This document shows positions 34,808-44,049 of a stretch of 64,000 nt of DNA, one piece after another. The notes beneath the pieces are model-generated. The model saw only the letters and a program-made list of their open reading frames with translations. It made no database searches and was not told the origin of the DNA. A program made the position numbers and the translations under genes. The stretch is from Glutamicibacter sp. PS (GTDB lineage Bacteria > Actinomycetota > Actinomycetes > Actinomycetales > Micrococcaceae): NCBI GenBank assembly GCA_031317595.1, contig JANCMB010000001.1:1172971-1236970 (forward strand), read 5' to 3'. Position 1 is the first letter of the stretch; the number at the start of each line of letters is the position of its first letter.

Positions 34808-35586
34808 GCGTTTCACCGCCAAAACGATGGCTTTCCTTTGTACAGAAGCATGCCACCATCGAAGAAGATACCTATGTGGAGGGCGCTAGGATCCTATCCA
34901 TCGGTGGTGCGGAGCAATCCCACGTGAACCTGCGCCATCCAGAGGAAGTTTTCTACGAGTACCTCGCGCGTATTGCGAATCAAATACGTGTTTTGCGTGG
35001 GCAACGCAGTGGCTTGAAGTTCTTACATCTGGGAGCTGGCGCGCTGACGTTAGCGCGGTGGGCCAGTGTGAGTTTGAGCGATTCAACGCATGTGGTGGTC
35101 GATATTGAACGTGAACTGGTTGACTTCGTCATGCGTTACATGCCCCTACCTGCGGGGACTGCCGTGCACAGCATCACGGCCGACGCCCGCGAAGTACTCC
35201 ACGAACATCTGGCTTCGGAAAAATTCGACGTCATTATCGTGGATATCTTCAGTGGACCCGAAGCACCCGAACACCTTACGGTTCCGGAATATTACCGCGA
35301 GTTGGGGCAGAGCCTGACCCCGGATGGGTTGCTCTTCGTGAATATCGGGGACGACCCACCACTACGTTTCACCGATCGGCAGGTCGCCGCAGCGCGTAGC
35401 ACCTTTGATTTCGTGATGCTGTCCTCTACCCCTGACATGTTTACCCGCCGTTACCCGGGCAACCTTGTCTTGATGGGCACGAACACTATACCCGCGCCCG
35501 AGCTCATCGAGCTCTGCGAACAGTCCGGGCCTTTCCCATCCGAAATCAGGCACTCAGTTAGTTTGGACCGGTTCGGCAAACCATAG
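34804..35586 (+). CDS. Spermidine-synthase-like methyltransferase-fold protein
   Basis: A 260-residue protein of the SpeE-like class of the Rossmann methyltransferase superfamily. It has LKFLHLGAGALTLARW (cofactor-binding loop), VVDIERELVDFVMRYM and FDVIIVDIFSGPEAPEHL. The short N-terminal beta domain of true polyamine aminopropyltransferases is reduced, and the usual GGGDG motif reads LGAGA, so true spermidine synthase activity is doubtful. Its ATG overlaps the aminotransferase stop (ATGA), implying coupled expression. Its last 33 bp overlap the end of rsmD on the opposite strand. Confidence 0.8.
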   Translation: MSVSPPKRWLSFVQKHATIEEDTYVEGARILSIGGAEQSHVNLRHPEEVFYEYLARIANQIRVLRGQRSGLKFLHLGAGALTLARWASVSLSDSTHVVVDIERELVDFVMRYMPLPAGTAVHSITADAREVLHEHLASEKFDVIIVDIFSGPEAPEHLTVPEYYRELGQSLTPDGLLFVNIGDDPPLRFTDRQVAAARSTFDFVMLSSTPDMFTRRYPGNLVLMGTNTIPAPELIELCEQSGPFPSEIRHSVSLDRFGKP

Positions 35587-36147
35587 TTGGGTTTCCCCAT
35601 ACTTCTTACTGGTGATCAGTTCCAGTCCCGCTGGCCAGTTAGGTTCGGGCGATCGGCTCGAACGTTCCACCACGATGGTGGCCTCATGCTCCGCGATGCG
35701 AAGCACCCGTTCGAGTGTCGCATTCAGCTCGGCTTCACCCAAGGGGTAAGGCGGATCGAGGAAGAACACGTCAAAGGTGCGCTTGGGGGTACCGGCATGC
35801 TCGTCGAAATAGGAATCAAGTACACTGTCCACCGATCCGCGCTGCACGCTGACCGTGGTTGCACGTAGTGCGGAATTCACGAGCCCAGCATTCTGTTGGC
35901 ACACGGCAATCGCCTTCGGCGCCTTCTCAACGAGCACCACGCTGCGCGCCCCCCGGCTAGCGGCTTCCAGCCCGAGAGCGCCCGATCCCGCATAGAGGTC
36001 GAGCACCCGCGCTTGGATCAGTACATCCCAGCTTTCCAGCTTGGAAAATAGCGCTTCTTTGACCCGATCCGTGGTGGGTCGGGTTGCATCTCCGGGGACG
36101 GACTTGAGCACCGTTCCCCCAGCGACGCCGGCGACAATTCGACTCAC
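35554..36147 (-). CDS. rsmD: 16S rRNA (guanine-N2-966) methyltransferase RsmD
   Basis: SAM-dependent methyltransferase that modifies G966 of 16S rRNA. The 197-residue protein begins MSRIVAGVAGG and has RPTTDRVKEALFSKL, the SAM loop VLDLYAGSGALGLEAASRG and the catalytic FLDPPYPLGE, matching the RsmD D/N-PPY motif. The GTG start has GAGGAG 8 nt upstream. Its 3' end overlaps the convergent SpeE-like gene by 33 bp. It follows recG by 48 bp in the same direction. Confidence 0.95.
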   Translation of the reverse strand: MSRIVAGVAGGTVLKSVPGDATRPTTDRVKEALFSKLESWDVLIQARVLDLYAGSGALGLEAASRGARSVVLVEKAPKAIAVCQQNAGLVNSALRATTVSVQRGSVDSVLDSYFDEHAGTPKRTFDVFFLDPPYPLGEAELNATLERVLRIAEHEATIVVERSSRSPEPNWPAGLELITSKKYGETQLWFAEPVQTN

Positions 36148-36195
36148 TACGCAACTCCTCGTATGTATTGGTGCGGTTCTGCCTTCACGGCCCGC

Positions 36196-38379
36196 TTAGT
36201 TCTTGTCTAGGTAGGCTCTGGTGGCCTCGTCTAACCACGTGTCGACGGCAACGCGTAGCAACGGGTACCGTTGCGGCCAACGACGATCACCGGCCAGCAT
36301 CCCCACGTCCGCGCGGGCGCGCTCGATCAATTCACGGTCTCTGAGCACGCTGAGTTCACGCAGTGCTGACTGCGAGCCCGACTGTTGGACACCAAGAATG
36401 TTGCCCTCTCGGCGCTCGGCGAGGTCCGCCTCGGCTAGTTCGAACCCGTCCACGGTCGACTCGATGGCACGCAGCCGGGTCACCGAGGGGTGATCGGCGT
36501 CCAGCCAAGTAGTGAGCAGGCAGGTACCGGGCAGTCCGCCACGACCCACACGACCGCGTAGCTGATGCAACTGCGAAATACCGAAGCGTTCCGCGTCCAT
36601 GATCACCATCAAGGTGGCATTATGAACATCGACGCCGACCTCAATCACGGTGGTAGAGATCAAGACATCGATATCTCCGGCCGCAAACTCGTCCATGACT
36701 TCTTGCTTGTCGGTACCGCCAAGTTGCGAATGCAGTACATCAATCGTTACCCCGGTGAATTGTTCCATCGACGTCATCAGCCCGTACATGGATTCAACGC
36801 TCATTGGTTCGCCCGCCGAAGTTTCCGGCAGCTCCACGAGAGCGGCCTGTTCCCCGTTAGTTTCCGAAATGCGCGGACAGACGACATAGACCTGATGGCC
36901 CTTCGTCACTTCCTCACGAACCAGTGAAAACAGGCGGTCGCGATAGGCCGGTAATTGCATGGGCACGATGTGCGTACGAATGGGGGCGCGACCACCAGGC
37001 AATTGCCGAATGGTGGAGACCTCGAGGTCGCCGAATACCGTCATTGCCACCGTACGTGGAATGGGCGTAGCGGTCATGACGAGGGTATGTGGAGTAGCCT
37101 GCCCGTTCTTTGCACGAAGGGCGTCTCGTTGTTCAACGCCGAACCGATGCTGTTCATCAATGACGACCAAGCCAAGATCAGCAAAATTCACATGTTCGCT
37201 GAGCAAAGCGTGAGTGCCAATGATTAGCCCGGTTTGGCCGCTGGCGATGCCCAGCAGGGCCTCGCGTCGCTGCGCGGTCTTGGCTGAACCCGTCAATAGG
37301 GCCACACCGGTGCCCTCCCCTTCGCCGAACAGCCCCGGGTCGGCCAACGGTCCAAGCATCCGGCGAATCGTTTCGAAGTGCTGGGCGGCAAGGACCTCAG
37401 TGGGTGCCAGTAGGGCCGCCTGTCCCCCGGCATCAATCACCTGAAGGATGGCCTGCAAGGCCACCAACGTTTTGCCGGAACCGACTTCACCCTGCAAAAG
37501 CCGGTGCATGGGACGATTCGAACTGAGATCGGCAGAGATTTCTTCGCCAACACGCCGCTGGTCGTCGGTGAGCGTAAAGGGCAGGCGTTGGTCAAACTTG
37601 CTGGCAAGCTCCCCCCTCACGGGTCGGCGCGCGGTGGCCGGCTGGGTACTCAGTAAGCGGCTTCGCTCGGCCAAGGACAGTTGAAGGAGAAATGCCTCCT
37701 CGAAGGCAAACCGCTGCCGGGCTCGGTAAGCCTGCGGCAATTCTCGCGGCATGTGACGATCCCGGAACGCGGTAAAGCGTCTGGGGTATCCGTGAGAACT
37801 TAACAGTTCCGCGGGTAGAGGTTCAGGAACATCGGACTCGTCCAAACGTTCAAAGAGTAATTGCACGAAATCGCGGATCTTCTTGCTGGGCATCTTCGCC
37901 GTCGCCGGGTAGATCGGGATGGGACGCGGTTCAGCGTCCTCGGGGTCCTCAAGAATCGCATAATCGGGCTGGCTTAGCTGAAGATGATCCTGATACCAGC
38001 CGACCTTGCCCGAGAACATCGCCACCGTGTCCGTCCGCAAATCATTGCGCGCCTGATAGCCATTGAAAAAAGTCATCCGTAGTTCGTCGCCGGCGTAGGA
38101 GAGTTCATCGCTGACGGTGACCTCCACAATGAACCCGCGCCGCGAGTGCATTTGGCGCTGAGACACGTTCACCACACGAGCCACGATGGTGACATGTTCA
38201 CCCAGCGGAAGGTCGGAAATCTTGGTCAATTCACCAACATCGACGTAACGCCGCGGAAAATGACCCAGTAGATCGGCAACCGTCTGGTAACCGAACGCTT
38301 TTTCTAGTTCTCGGGCGTTCCGAGTACCGAGCATCGCGTCCAGATCTTGCCCGAGCGCTGAGAGCGGCTCAGCTGGCAT
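36196..38379 (-). CDS. recG: ATP-dependent DNA helicase RecG
   Basis: Branch-migrating helicase that remodels stalled forks and Holliday junctions. The 727-residue protein has an N-terminal wedge/OB region, then helicase motifs in order: LLQGEVGSGKT (Walker A), LAPTEVLAAQHF, VVIDEQHRFGV (motif II, DEQH), TATPIPRT (motif III), STTVIEVGVDV and LRGRVGRGG (motif VI), followed by the RecG wedge-contacting C-terminus. The first 11 nt overlap the end of the DhaL-domain gene, so both are translated from one message. Confidence 0.96.
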   Translation of the reverse strand: MPAEPLSALGQDLDAMLGTRNARELEKAFGYQTVADLLGHFPRRYVDVGELTKISDLPLGEHVTIVARVVNVSQRQMHSRRGFIVEVTVSDELSYAGDELRMTFFNGYQARNDLRTDTVAMFSGKVGWYQDHLQLSQPDYAILEDPEDAEPRPIPIYPATAKMPSKKIRDFVQLLFERLDESDVPEPLPAELLSSHGYPRRFTAFRDRHMPRELPQAYRARQRFAFEEAFLLQLSLAERSRLLSTQPATARRPVRGELASKFDQRLPFTLTDDQRRVGEEISADLSSNRPMHRLLQGEVGSGKTLVALQAILQVIDAGGQAALLAPTEVLAAQHFETIRRMLGPLADPGLFGEGEGTGVALLTGSAKTAQRREALLGIASGQTGLIIGTHALLSEHVNFADLGLVVIDEQHRFGVEQRDALRAKNGQATPHTLVMTATPIPRTVAMTVFGDLEVSTIRQLPGGRAPIRTHIVPMQLPAYRDRLFSLVREEVTKGHQVYVVCPRISETNGEQAALVELPETSAGEPMSVESMYGLMTSMEQFTGVTIDVLHSQLGGTDKQEVMDEFAAGDIDVLISTTVIEVGVDVHNATLMVIMDAERFGISQLHQLRGRVGRGGLPGTCLLTTWLDADHPSVTRLRAIESTVDGFELAEADLAERREGNILGVQQSGSQSALRELSVLRDRELIERARADVGMLAGDRRWPQRYPLLRVAVDTWLDEATRAYLDKN

Positions 38380-39337
38380 CGTGATGGCACAGATCGGTTA
38401 CGGAAATATTTACCGGATCCCCCTGAGCACGAATGAGCTCGAGAGCCTGCTCCGAATCGGGCACATGTACGTGAATACGCCATCGATAGACTTCTTCGGA
38501 GACCTCATTGACCGGTGAGAGGATCACCGAGTCCCCCACACTGTCGAGCTGTCCTCGCAGTGTGGCCGCTTTAAGCGCATCCAGGGTGATGGTGCACATC
38601 ACCTCAACACCCTCATCGCCTTCGGCGTTCAAGTGCACATGGGGCGCCTGTACCCCGTAGCCATGAAAAGCATCATAGCCATGCAGATCGGCCTCGGTAC
38701 CGCGGACCGCCGCACGCAGTTCGTCAATCATGAGCAGCATGCCCACGGCCCCGGCATCCACGACGCCGGCCTCACTCAAACTTGGCAGTTCGTTCTGTGT
38801 CCCGTGTACGGCGATCTTGCCGGCCTGCGAGATCTGAGTGAGCAGCGTATCAACGGCTGCTTTGCTATCTGGATCCTGTTTCAGGTGAGTGAGGTTCGTA
38901 GTCGCTGCTAAAGCTGCAGCGTTGATCACCGAAAGCATGGTGCCCTCAACCGGTTCGCTCAGCGCCGACCAGGAGCGAACCTTGGCACGTTCAAGGCCTA
39001 ACGCCAGTAACGGAGCGGTCAATCGTTCTTGCCCACGCAGTGGCTCGGACAAGCCGCTGAGGAAAACCGCCAGCAAAGTGCCGGAGTTTCCCCTGGCGGA
39101 TTCCATGGCGGCGCGTGCCGCGACCTCAAGGAATCCGCCCAGGTCTTCGGTCTGTAATTCGCTGACCGCATCGTGACCGGCACGCACGGTGAGATACAGG
39201 TTACTTCCGGTATCTCCATCAGCGACCGGAAAGACATTGATGGCGTTTAGCCGGTCGGAATGATTCGCCAAGCTCTCAACGCTGCGTGTCAACCACGTAT
39301 GGAGGGCACGCACGGATGTATCGAGTTTGAGAGTCAT
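38369..39337 (-). CDS. DAK2/DhaL-domain protein (YloV/FakA-like)
   Basis: A 322-residue protein with a DhaL domain at the N-terminus. NVFPVADGDTGSNLY carries the Asp residues that bind the metal-nucleotide, RGNSGTLLAVFLSGL follows, then a second block GVVDAGAVGMLLMIDEL. The C-terminal 90 residues resemble the beginning of the second half of FakA/YloV, but the protein is shorter than full FakA (about 550 residues). Full-length relatives phosphorylate fatty acids together with FakB. Location next to recG is conserved in actinobacteria. Function here is best stated as a probable fatty acid kinase-like ATPase. ATG at 39337 has AAAGGA 11 nt upstream. Confidence 0.85.
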   Translation of the reverse strand: MTLKLDTSVRALHTWLTRSVESLANHSDRLNAINVFPVADGDTGSNLYLTVRAGHDAVSELQTEDLGGFLEVAARAAMESARGNSGTLLAVFLSGLSEPLRGQERLTAPLLALGLERAKVRSWSALSEPVEGTMLSVINAAALAATTNLTHLKQDPDSKAAVDTLLTQISQAGKIAVHGTQNELPSLSEAGVVDAGAVGMLLMIDELRAAVRGTEADLHGYDAFHGYGVQAPHVHLNAEGDEGVEVMCTITLDALKAATLRGQLDSVGDSVILSPVNEVSEEVYRWRIHVHVPDSEQALELIRAQGDPVNISVTDLCHHDAS

Positions 39338-39363
39338 TGGCGAAACAGTCCTTTGGTCAGTGC

Positions 39364-40425
39364 CTAGCGCGTCAGGTCGGTGGAATCCACAAACTCCTGC
39401 ATTTTATCCTGTTGCAGCGCTTCACCGAACTTTTCAATCACGGCCATGTCTGGAACCACGATCGACTGCTTGCCATCCGGCGAACGTCCCGGACCCTTAT
39501 TAGGCAGGGTGAAGAACTCCATGTCACCCGGGCGCACGCCAGTCATCTGCGATGCCATCGATGCAATAGCGCCGGCGTTGAGCGACTCATCGACGGCGAT
39601 GTACGGTGCGAACTCATTGACCACGTTGGAGATGGTCACCGGATTGCTCAGGGTTTCTTTGGACATGATCTGTCCCAGCATCGCCCGTACGAACAGCTGC
39701 TGGTTCTTCACACGCTGGTAGTCGCTACCTGGGAAGGACTTACGCTCGCGGACAAAGGCTAGCGCCTGTTCCCCATCGAGGGTCTGCTCACCCTTCGGGA
39801 AGTACATCCCGTTGGTAATCGACTGGCGGAAGGCGATCGGGTTGTTGACCGTAACCCCGCCCAGCGCATTGGTCAGTCCCTTGAAACCTTCGAAATCAAT
39901 GGAGGCAACATGGTCGATGCGCACGCCAAAGAGGTTTTCGAGGGTTTCCACAGCCTTGGGCACGCCGCCGCTGGCAAAGGCGCGGTTAATCTTCGCAGTG
40001 CCCACTCCCGGAATGTCCAACCATGTATCACGCATGATGGAAGTGACATACACGTTGGAATGGTCCTTGGGGATATGCACGAGCATCATGGTGTCCGAAC
40101 GTCCACCATTAGGGAGCTCGCCAAACTCACCTTCTTCTTCATCGCCGTCGCGAGTGGCACGGGTGTCACTACCGAGCAACAGGATGTTCTTGGCACCCTT
40201 GGACTCTTCCTTGACTTCCGGACGGGTTTCTTCGGCGGGGAAAACCTCGGCGATTTTCTGCGTTTTAGTGTCAAAGGTGCGCCCGATGTAAAACACATAG
40301 GCGGCGGCAGCCAATGCAGCAACTAATACGAAGGCAATGACGCCAATAATGACCGCTTTGCCCTTGCCCTTCTTCTTAGGATTACGAGGGCGAGTTTCGG
40401 TCGAACCAAACTCATCGAGAGACAT
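39364..40425 (-). CDS. Second LCP family protein
   Basis: Membrane-anchored LytR-CpsA-Psr transferase of 353 residues. A lysine-rich cytoplasmic tail (KKKGKGK) precedes one membrane helix (about 24-46), then the LCP domain: GSDTRATR, RSDTMMLVHIPK, IMRDTWLDIPGVG, DFEGFKGL and ALAFVRERKSFPGSDYQRVKNQQ. The core is clearly similar to the LCP protein at 30827-31888, so the two are paralogues that may serve different glycopolymers or act redundantly. ATG at 40425 has GAAAGG 6-7 nt upstream. It lies 26 bp ahead of the DhaL-domain gene and is divergent from the DUF3515-type lipoprotein gene. Confidence 0.92.
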   Translation of the reverse strand: MSLDEFGSTETRPRNPKKKGKGKAVIIGVIAFVLVAALAAAAYVFYIGRTFDTKTQKIAEVFPAEETRPEVKEESKGAKNILLLGSDTRATRDGDEEEGEFGELPNGGRSDTMMLVHIPKDHSNVYVTSIMRDTWLDIPGVGTAKINRAFASGGVPKAVETLENLFGVRIDHVASIDFEGFKGLTNALGGVTVNNPIAFRQSITNGMYFPKGEQTLDGEQALAFVRERKSFPGSDYQRVKNQQLFVRAMLGQIMSKETLSNPVTISNVVNEFAPYIAVDESLNAGAIASMASQMTGVRPGDMEFFTLPNKGPGRSPDGKQSIVVPDMAVIEKFGEALQQDKMQEFVDSTDLTR

Positions 40426-40490
40426 ATGCTACCTTTCACACTTTGAGCTCAACTCATCTTATCGACACCAACGAGCGGTACGCTGTAAAA

Positions 40491-41018
40491 GTGTCCGATT
40501 TCAACTTGAAGCGTTCAGCATCACGCAATTTCACCCATGGAATTCACAAATCTAGGAAAACCCTGGGTACCGTGCTTGCGGGCTCTATCCTGCTCAGCGG
40601 GTGTGCTCCTATTGCCTCGGTCGAACCAGCGGCTGATGCCGCGAACCCACTCTGTGCCGAGATGATGGTGGTTATGCCGCAGTTCATCGATGAATATGAG
40701 CGGCGTACCACGAATTCGCAGGCTACCTCGGCTTGGGGAGACCCTGCCAAAGTAATCTTGCGCTGTGGTGTGCCGGTGCCGCCTCCGACTACGGATCCGT
40801 GTGTCACCGTCAACGGGGTGGATTGGATTGCACGCGAAGGCGACGACGGAGTGTGGACGCTGACGACCTATGGACGCACCCCTGCGACCGAGGTAGTGCT
40901 GAATCCACAAGAGATTCCTTCAAGCACGGTGCTGGCGACCTTAACTGATGCCGCCGCTAAGATTCCGGCACAGAAAAAGTGCCTGTCGGTGGACAAAGAC
41001 GTGGAGCTGAAGAACTAA
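40491..41018 (+). CDS. DUF3515-type lipoprotein
   Basis: A predicted lipoprotein. The signal region KSRKTLGTVLAGSILLSGC ends in a lipobox (LLSGC), followed by about 140 residues outside the membrane with further Cys residues at NPLCAEM, LRCGV, DPCVTV and KKCLS. The order PLCAEMM...LRCGVP...CVTVNGVDW matches the actinobacterial DUF3515 family, usually encoded beside ddl or thiL. Function unknown. GTG at 40491 is chosen because it gives a normal-length leader; it has no ribosome site, but a TACGCT box ends 6 nt upstream, hinting at a leaderless message. An earlier TTG at 40443 is possible. Confidence 0.82.
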   Translation: MSDFNLKRSASRNFTHGIHKSRKTLGTVLAGSILLSGCAPIASVEPAADAANPLCAEMMVVMPQFIDEYERRTTNSQATSAWGDPAKVILRCGVPVPPPTTDPCVTVNGVDWIAREGDDGVWTLTTYGRTPATEVVLNPQEIPSSTVLATLTDAAAKIPAQKKCLSVDKDVELKN

Positions 41019-41030
41019 GGGGCCTATGCA

Positions 41031-41081
41031 AAGAAGGGACCGGTCGGCACAGTTCATTGCACTGTCGCCCGGTCCCTTCTT
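41031..41081. terminator. Bidirectional terminator
   Basis: 13-bp perfect stem (AAGAAGGGACCGG / CCGGTCCCTTCTT) with a second inner pairing (ACAGT / ACTGT), between the convergent lipoprotein and ddl genes. The 3' arm ends in CTTCTT on both strands, a modest U-rich tail. Confidence 0.8.
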
Positions 41082-41088
41082 GCGCGCT

Positions 41089-42201
41089 TTAGCGTAGCCC
41101 GGTTTTCCGTTCCAGAGACAGTTCGATCAGTTCCTGGATCAGTTCGGGATAGGGAACCCCGGTTTTAGCCCACATTTGGGGGTACATGCTCGAGGGGGTA
41201 AACCCGGGCATGGTGTTGATTTCGTTGATGATCCAGTGCCCTTGTGGCGTGTAGAAGAAGTCCACACGTGATAGTCCTTCGCCGTCGATGGCGTCGAAAG
41301 CACGCACCGCTAGCTCTCGGACTTCGTCGATGGCCGTTTCACTCAGTTCCGCCGGGCACGAAACGTGGGCCGCAGCCCCATCGACATACTTCGCTTCGAA
41401 ATCATAGAAACTATGCTCCGAGTCCGTCATGGCAATTTCGCCCGGGTACGAGGCACGCGAAGGTTCTGTACCGCGCCCACCGAGGACTCCACACTCTATT
41501 TCTCGGCCGGTTATGCCTTGCTCTACGATGACCTTCGGGTCTTCGGCGCGGGCTACTTCGATCGCCGCGCGCAGGCCTTCGGCGGTGTCGACCTTGCTAA
41601 TCCCGACCGAGGAGCCCGCGCGAGCAGGCTTCACGAAGAGCGGGAACTGCAAGGCAGCGCACCGCTGCAGGCATTCGTCGCTATTTTGAGCCCACTGCTT
41701 GGCCGTAATAACCTCGTACGGGCCGACGGTGAAACCGGCGCTTTCGAAGATAATCTTCATGAAGTGCTTGTCCATGCCGATCGCACTGGCAGCGATCCCA
41801 GAACCTACGTAGGGCACCTGGTTGAGTTCAAAGAACCCTTGGATGGTTCCATCTTCACCAAAGGGACCGTGCAATAGCGGGAACACGGCATCAATGGTGT
41901 GCAAGTTCTCGACTTGAGAGTCTGCCAGGGTACGCAGCACCACTGCATCATTTTCACGGACGAGCTGTACCGGAGTGGTGACGGAGGAAATTTCCGGTAG
42001 TTTTCCACCGGTCAAGGTCCAGTCCTGGGCGTCGGCCTCAATCAAGGTCCAATCTCCACTACGGGTGATACCCACGGGAACCACGTCGAAACGCTGACGG
42101 TCGATGGCCTTAAGTACGCCGGCGGCGGTCACACAGGAGACCGAATGTTCGGAGGACTGCCCTCCGAAGAGGATCAGGATACGCGGCTTAGTCTCAGTCA
42201 T
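41089..42201 (-). CDS. ddl: D-alanine-D-alanine ligase
   Basis: ATP-grasp enzyme making the D-Ala-D-Ala dipeptide of peptidoglycan precursors. The 370-residue protein has ILFGGQSSEHSVSC at the N-terminus, HGPFGEDGTIQGF, the ATP-grasp segment FPLFVKPARAGSSVGISKV, and the C-terminal SRVDFFYTPQGHWIINEINTMPGFTPSSMYP. Its ATG follows the gpsA stop with no gap; the ribosome site (GGGGA) lies in the end of gpsA. The ddl-gpsA-plsC-murA cluster is therefore probably a single operon. Confidence 0.96.
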   Translation of the reverse strand: MTETKPRILILFGGQSSEHSVSCVTAAGVLKAIDRQRFDVVPVGITRSGDWTLIEADAQDWTLTGGKLPEISSVTTPVQLVRENDAVVLRTLADSQVENLHTIDAVFPLLHGPFGEDGTIQGFFELNQVPYVGSGIAASAIGMDKHFMKIIFESAGFTVGPYEVITAKQWAQNSDECLQRCAALQFPLFVKPARAGSSVGISKVDTAEGLRAAIEVARAEDPKVIVEQGITGREIECGVLGGRGTEPSRASYPGEIAMTDSEHSFYDFEAKYVDGAAAHVSCPAELSETAIDEVRELAVRAFDAIDGEGLSRVDFFYTPQGHWIINEINTMPGFTPSSMYPQMWAKTGVPYPELIQELIELSLERKTGLR

Positions 42202-43236
42202 CTAGTTGGATTCCCCTTCTGATTTCAGCTCGCGTGACAGCAAACGAGCCGCCATGTTTTCGACGCTCAGGCTGCCTTCAAGGACCATCACCACGGCCTC
42301 GGTAATAGGCATCTCTACCGAATGTGTTCGCGACAGGTCTAGGACGGCTCGAGCAGATTTGATGCCTTCGGCGGTTTGCGACATACGATCATTGACCTCG
42401 TTCAAGAACAGGCCCTGACCGAGCAAGCGTCCCGCGGTATTGTTGCGCGAAAGCGAGGAGGAGCACGTCGCCACCAGGTCACCGAGCCCCGACAGACCCG
42501 ACAGTGTTTCAAGGCGCCCTCCGAGGGCCAACACAAGGCGGGTCGTCTCCGCGAGCCCGCGGGTAATCACGGTGGATTTGGTGTTATCCCCCATGCCCAT
42601 GCCATCGCACATGCCCACGGCAAGGGCGACAATATTTTTCACGATGCCGCCAAGTTCAACACCGAGAACATCATCGTTGGTGTAGGGGCGGAAATACGGA
42701 GCGGAGCACAGCTGAGCGATCCAGCTGGCGGTTTCTTCATCGCTACAAGCAACCACGGAGGCAGTCGGCTGCTCGCGGGCAATTTCCATGGCGAGGTTCG
42801 GTCCCGAGAGCACGGCGATGCGATCCGCCGGTAGCTCGGTGACTTCGGTAATGACCTCGCTCATGCGCAGGTCGGTGCCGCGTTCGAGGCCCTTCATCAG
42901 GGAGAGAAGGACGACGTTGGGCTCTAAGAATTCAGCAAAGCGTCCCAGTTCCTCACGAAGCGACTGGGCAGGGATCGCGAGCACGACGAGGTCCGCGCCT
43001 TGCAGCACCTCGGGGGCTGAAGACGAGGCGCTGATGTTCTGCGGAAGTTTGGTCTCCCGGAGGTAGCGAGAGTTCGTATGCCGGGTATTGATCTCTTCCG
43101 CAGCGTCATCACGGCGGGCCCAAATATGCACCGGAATTTCGTGCTGTCGTACCGCATCGGCCAAAACCTTGGCGAAGGTGGTACCCCAACTTCCGGCACC
43201 CATGACTGCAATCTTTCGTGGCAGAGGTAGGCTCAC
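42202..43236 (-). CDS. gpsA: Glycerol-3-phosphate dehydrogenase [NAD(P)+]
   Basis: Reduces dihydroxyacetone phosphate to sn-glycerol-3-phosphate for phospholipids and, in this organism, probably also for CDP-glycerol made by TagD. The 344-residue protein begins with KIAVMGAGSWGTTFAKVLAD (NAD-binding), contains LSGPNLAMEIA, GGIVKNIVALAVGMCDGMGMGDNTKS with the catalytic Lys, and LSGLGDLVATC. GTG start with AAAGGA upstream. It lies 24 bp downstream of plsC. Confidence 0.96.
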   Translation of the reverse strand: MSLPLPRKIAVMGAGSWGTTFAKVLADAVRQHEIPVHIWARRDDAAEEINTRHTNSRYLRETKLPQNISASSSAPEVLQGADLVVLAIPAQSLREELGRFAEFLEPNVVLLSLMKGLERGTDLRMSEVITEVTELPADRIAVLSGPNLAMEIAREQPTASVVACSDEETASWIAQLCSAPYFRPYTNDDVLGVELGGIVKNIVALAVGMCDGMGMGDNTKSTVITRGLAETTRLVLALGGRLETLSGLSGLGDLVATCSSSLSRNNTAGRLLGQGLFLNEVNDRMSQTAEGIKSARAVLDLSRTHSVEMPITEAVVMVLEGSLSVENMAARLLSRELKSEGESN

Positions 43237-43260
43237 GGCTCGTCCTTTGTTCAGTAGTGA

Positions 43261-44034
43261 CTATTGGTCGGCGGAAGGTCCGGACTCGAAGCTACGTCCA
43301 GTGCTCGCTTGCCCATGGGCTGCCGGATCCCAGCGTTCGGCCGGGGGTTCTTCCCCGCGTTGTTCGGCTTGGATCTCGGTGATGGCGTCCATAATACGAT
43401 CGGTGGCTTCTTGGAGCACCTTTCGAGTCCTCGGACCACCGCGCAGGTCATCGAGCTGCACCTCGGGTCCAACGGTGACATTCACCCGCTTGCGCGGGAA
43501 GAGGAACATCTTCTTCGAATAACGCGGCAGGAGATCTTGGTCGCCCCAATGCGACACCGGAACTACCGGTGCGCCGGTTTGCAGCGCCAAGCGAGCCGCT
43601 CCGGTCTTACCCACCATCGGCCACAGGTTCGGGTCACGGGTCAGCGTGCCCTCAGGGTAAATGATGATCACGCCGCCAGCGTCGAGGACCTCTTTGGCTG
43701 CCTGCAACGAGCGCGCAGCACCCGAGGAACTGCGGGCCACTGGAACCTGACCGGAGGTTTTCATCACCCAACCGAGCACCGGTGGCTTGAACAGTGACTC
43801 CTTAGCCATCCAGCGCGGAATGTGGCCGTTGGAGTAGACCGCATGGCCAACGACGAGAGGGTCAATCTCCGTCAAGTGATTCGGGCAGAGGATAAAACCA
43901 CCGGAGGGGAACTTGTCAAAGCCCTTCCAAGTGTGACCGATGAGCCCGTTCATAATGGGACGGACAATTCCGGCCATGACCGAAAACAGCACGCGGGTCT
44001 TGCGAGGCTCGCGTGATTTCGCATTGGGTGACAT
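43261..44034 (-). CDS. plsC: 1-acyl-sn-glycerol-3-phosphate acyltransferase
   Basis: Second acylation step of phosphatidic acid synthesis. The 257-residue protein has the catalytic H-x4-D box in CPNHLTEIDPLVV, the second motif GHIPRWMAKESLF, the PEGT motif in IIIYPEGTLTRD and GAARLALQTGAPVVPV. One N-terminal hydrophobic segment is likely membrane-associated. The C-terminal 35 residues are proline- and glutamate-rich and not part of the catalytic fold. Located between murA (15 bp) and gpsA (24 bp), so glycerol phosphate supply and its acylation are encoded side by side. Confidence 0.92.
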   Translation of the reverse strand: MSPNAKSREPRKTRVLFSVMAGIVRPIMNGLIGHTWKGFDKFPSGGFILCPNHLTEIDPLVVGHAVYSNGHIPRWMAKESLFKPPVLGWVMKTSGQVPVARSSSGAARSLQAAKEVLDAGGVIIIYPEGTLTRDPNLWPMVGKTGAARLALQTGAPVVPVSHWGDQDLLPRYSKKMFLFPRKRVNVTVGPEVQLDDLRGGPRTRKVLQEATDRIMDAITEIQAEQRGEEPPAERWDPAAHGQASTGRSFESGPSADQ

Positions 44035-44049
44035 TACCGCTCGTTTCCC

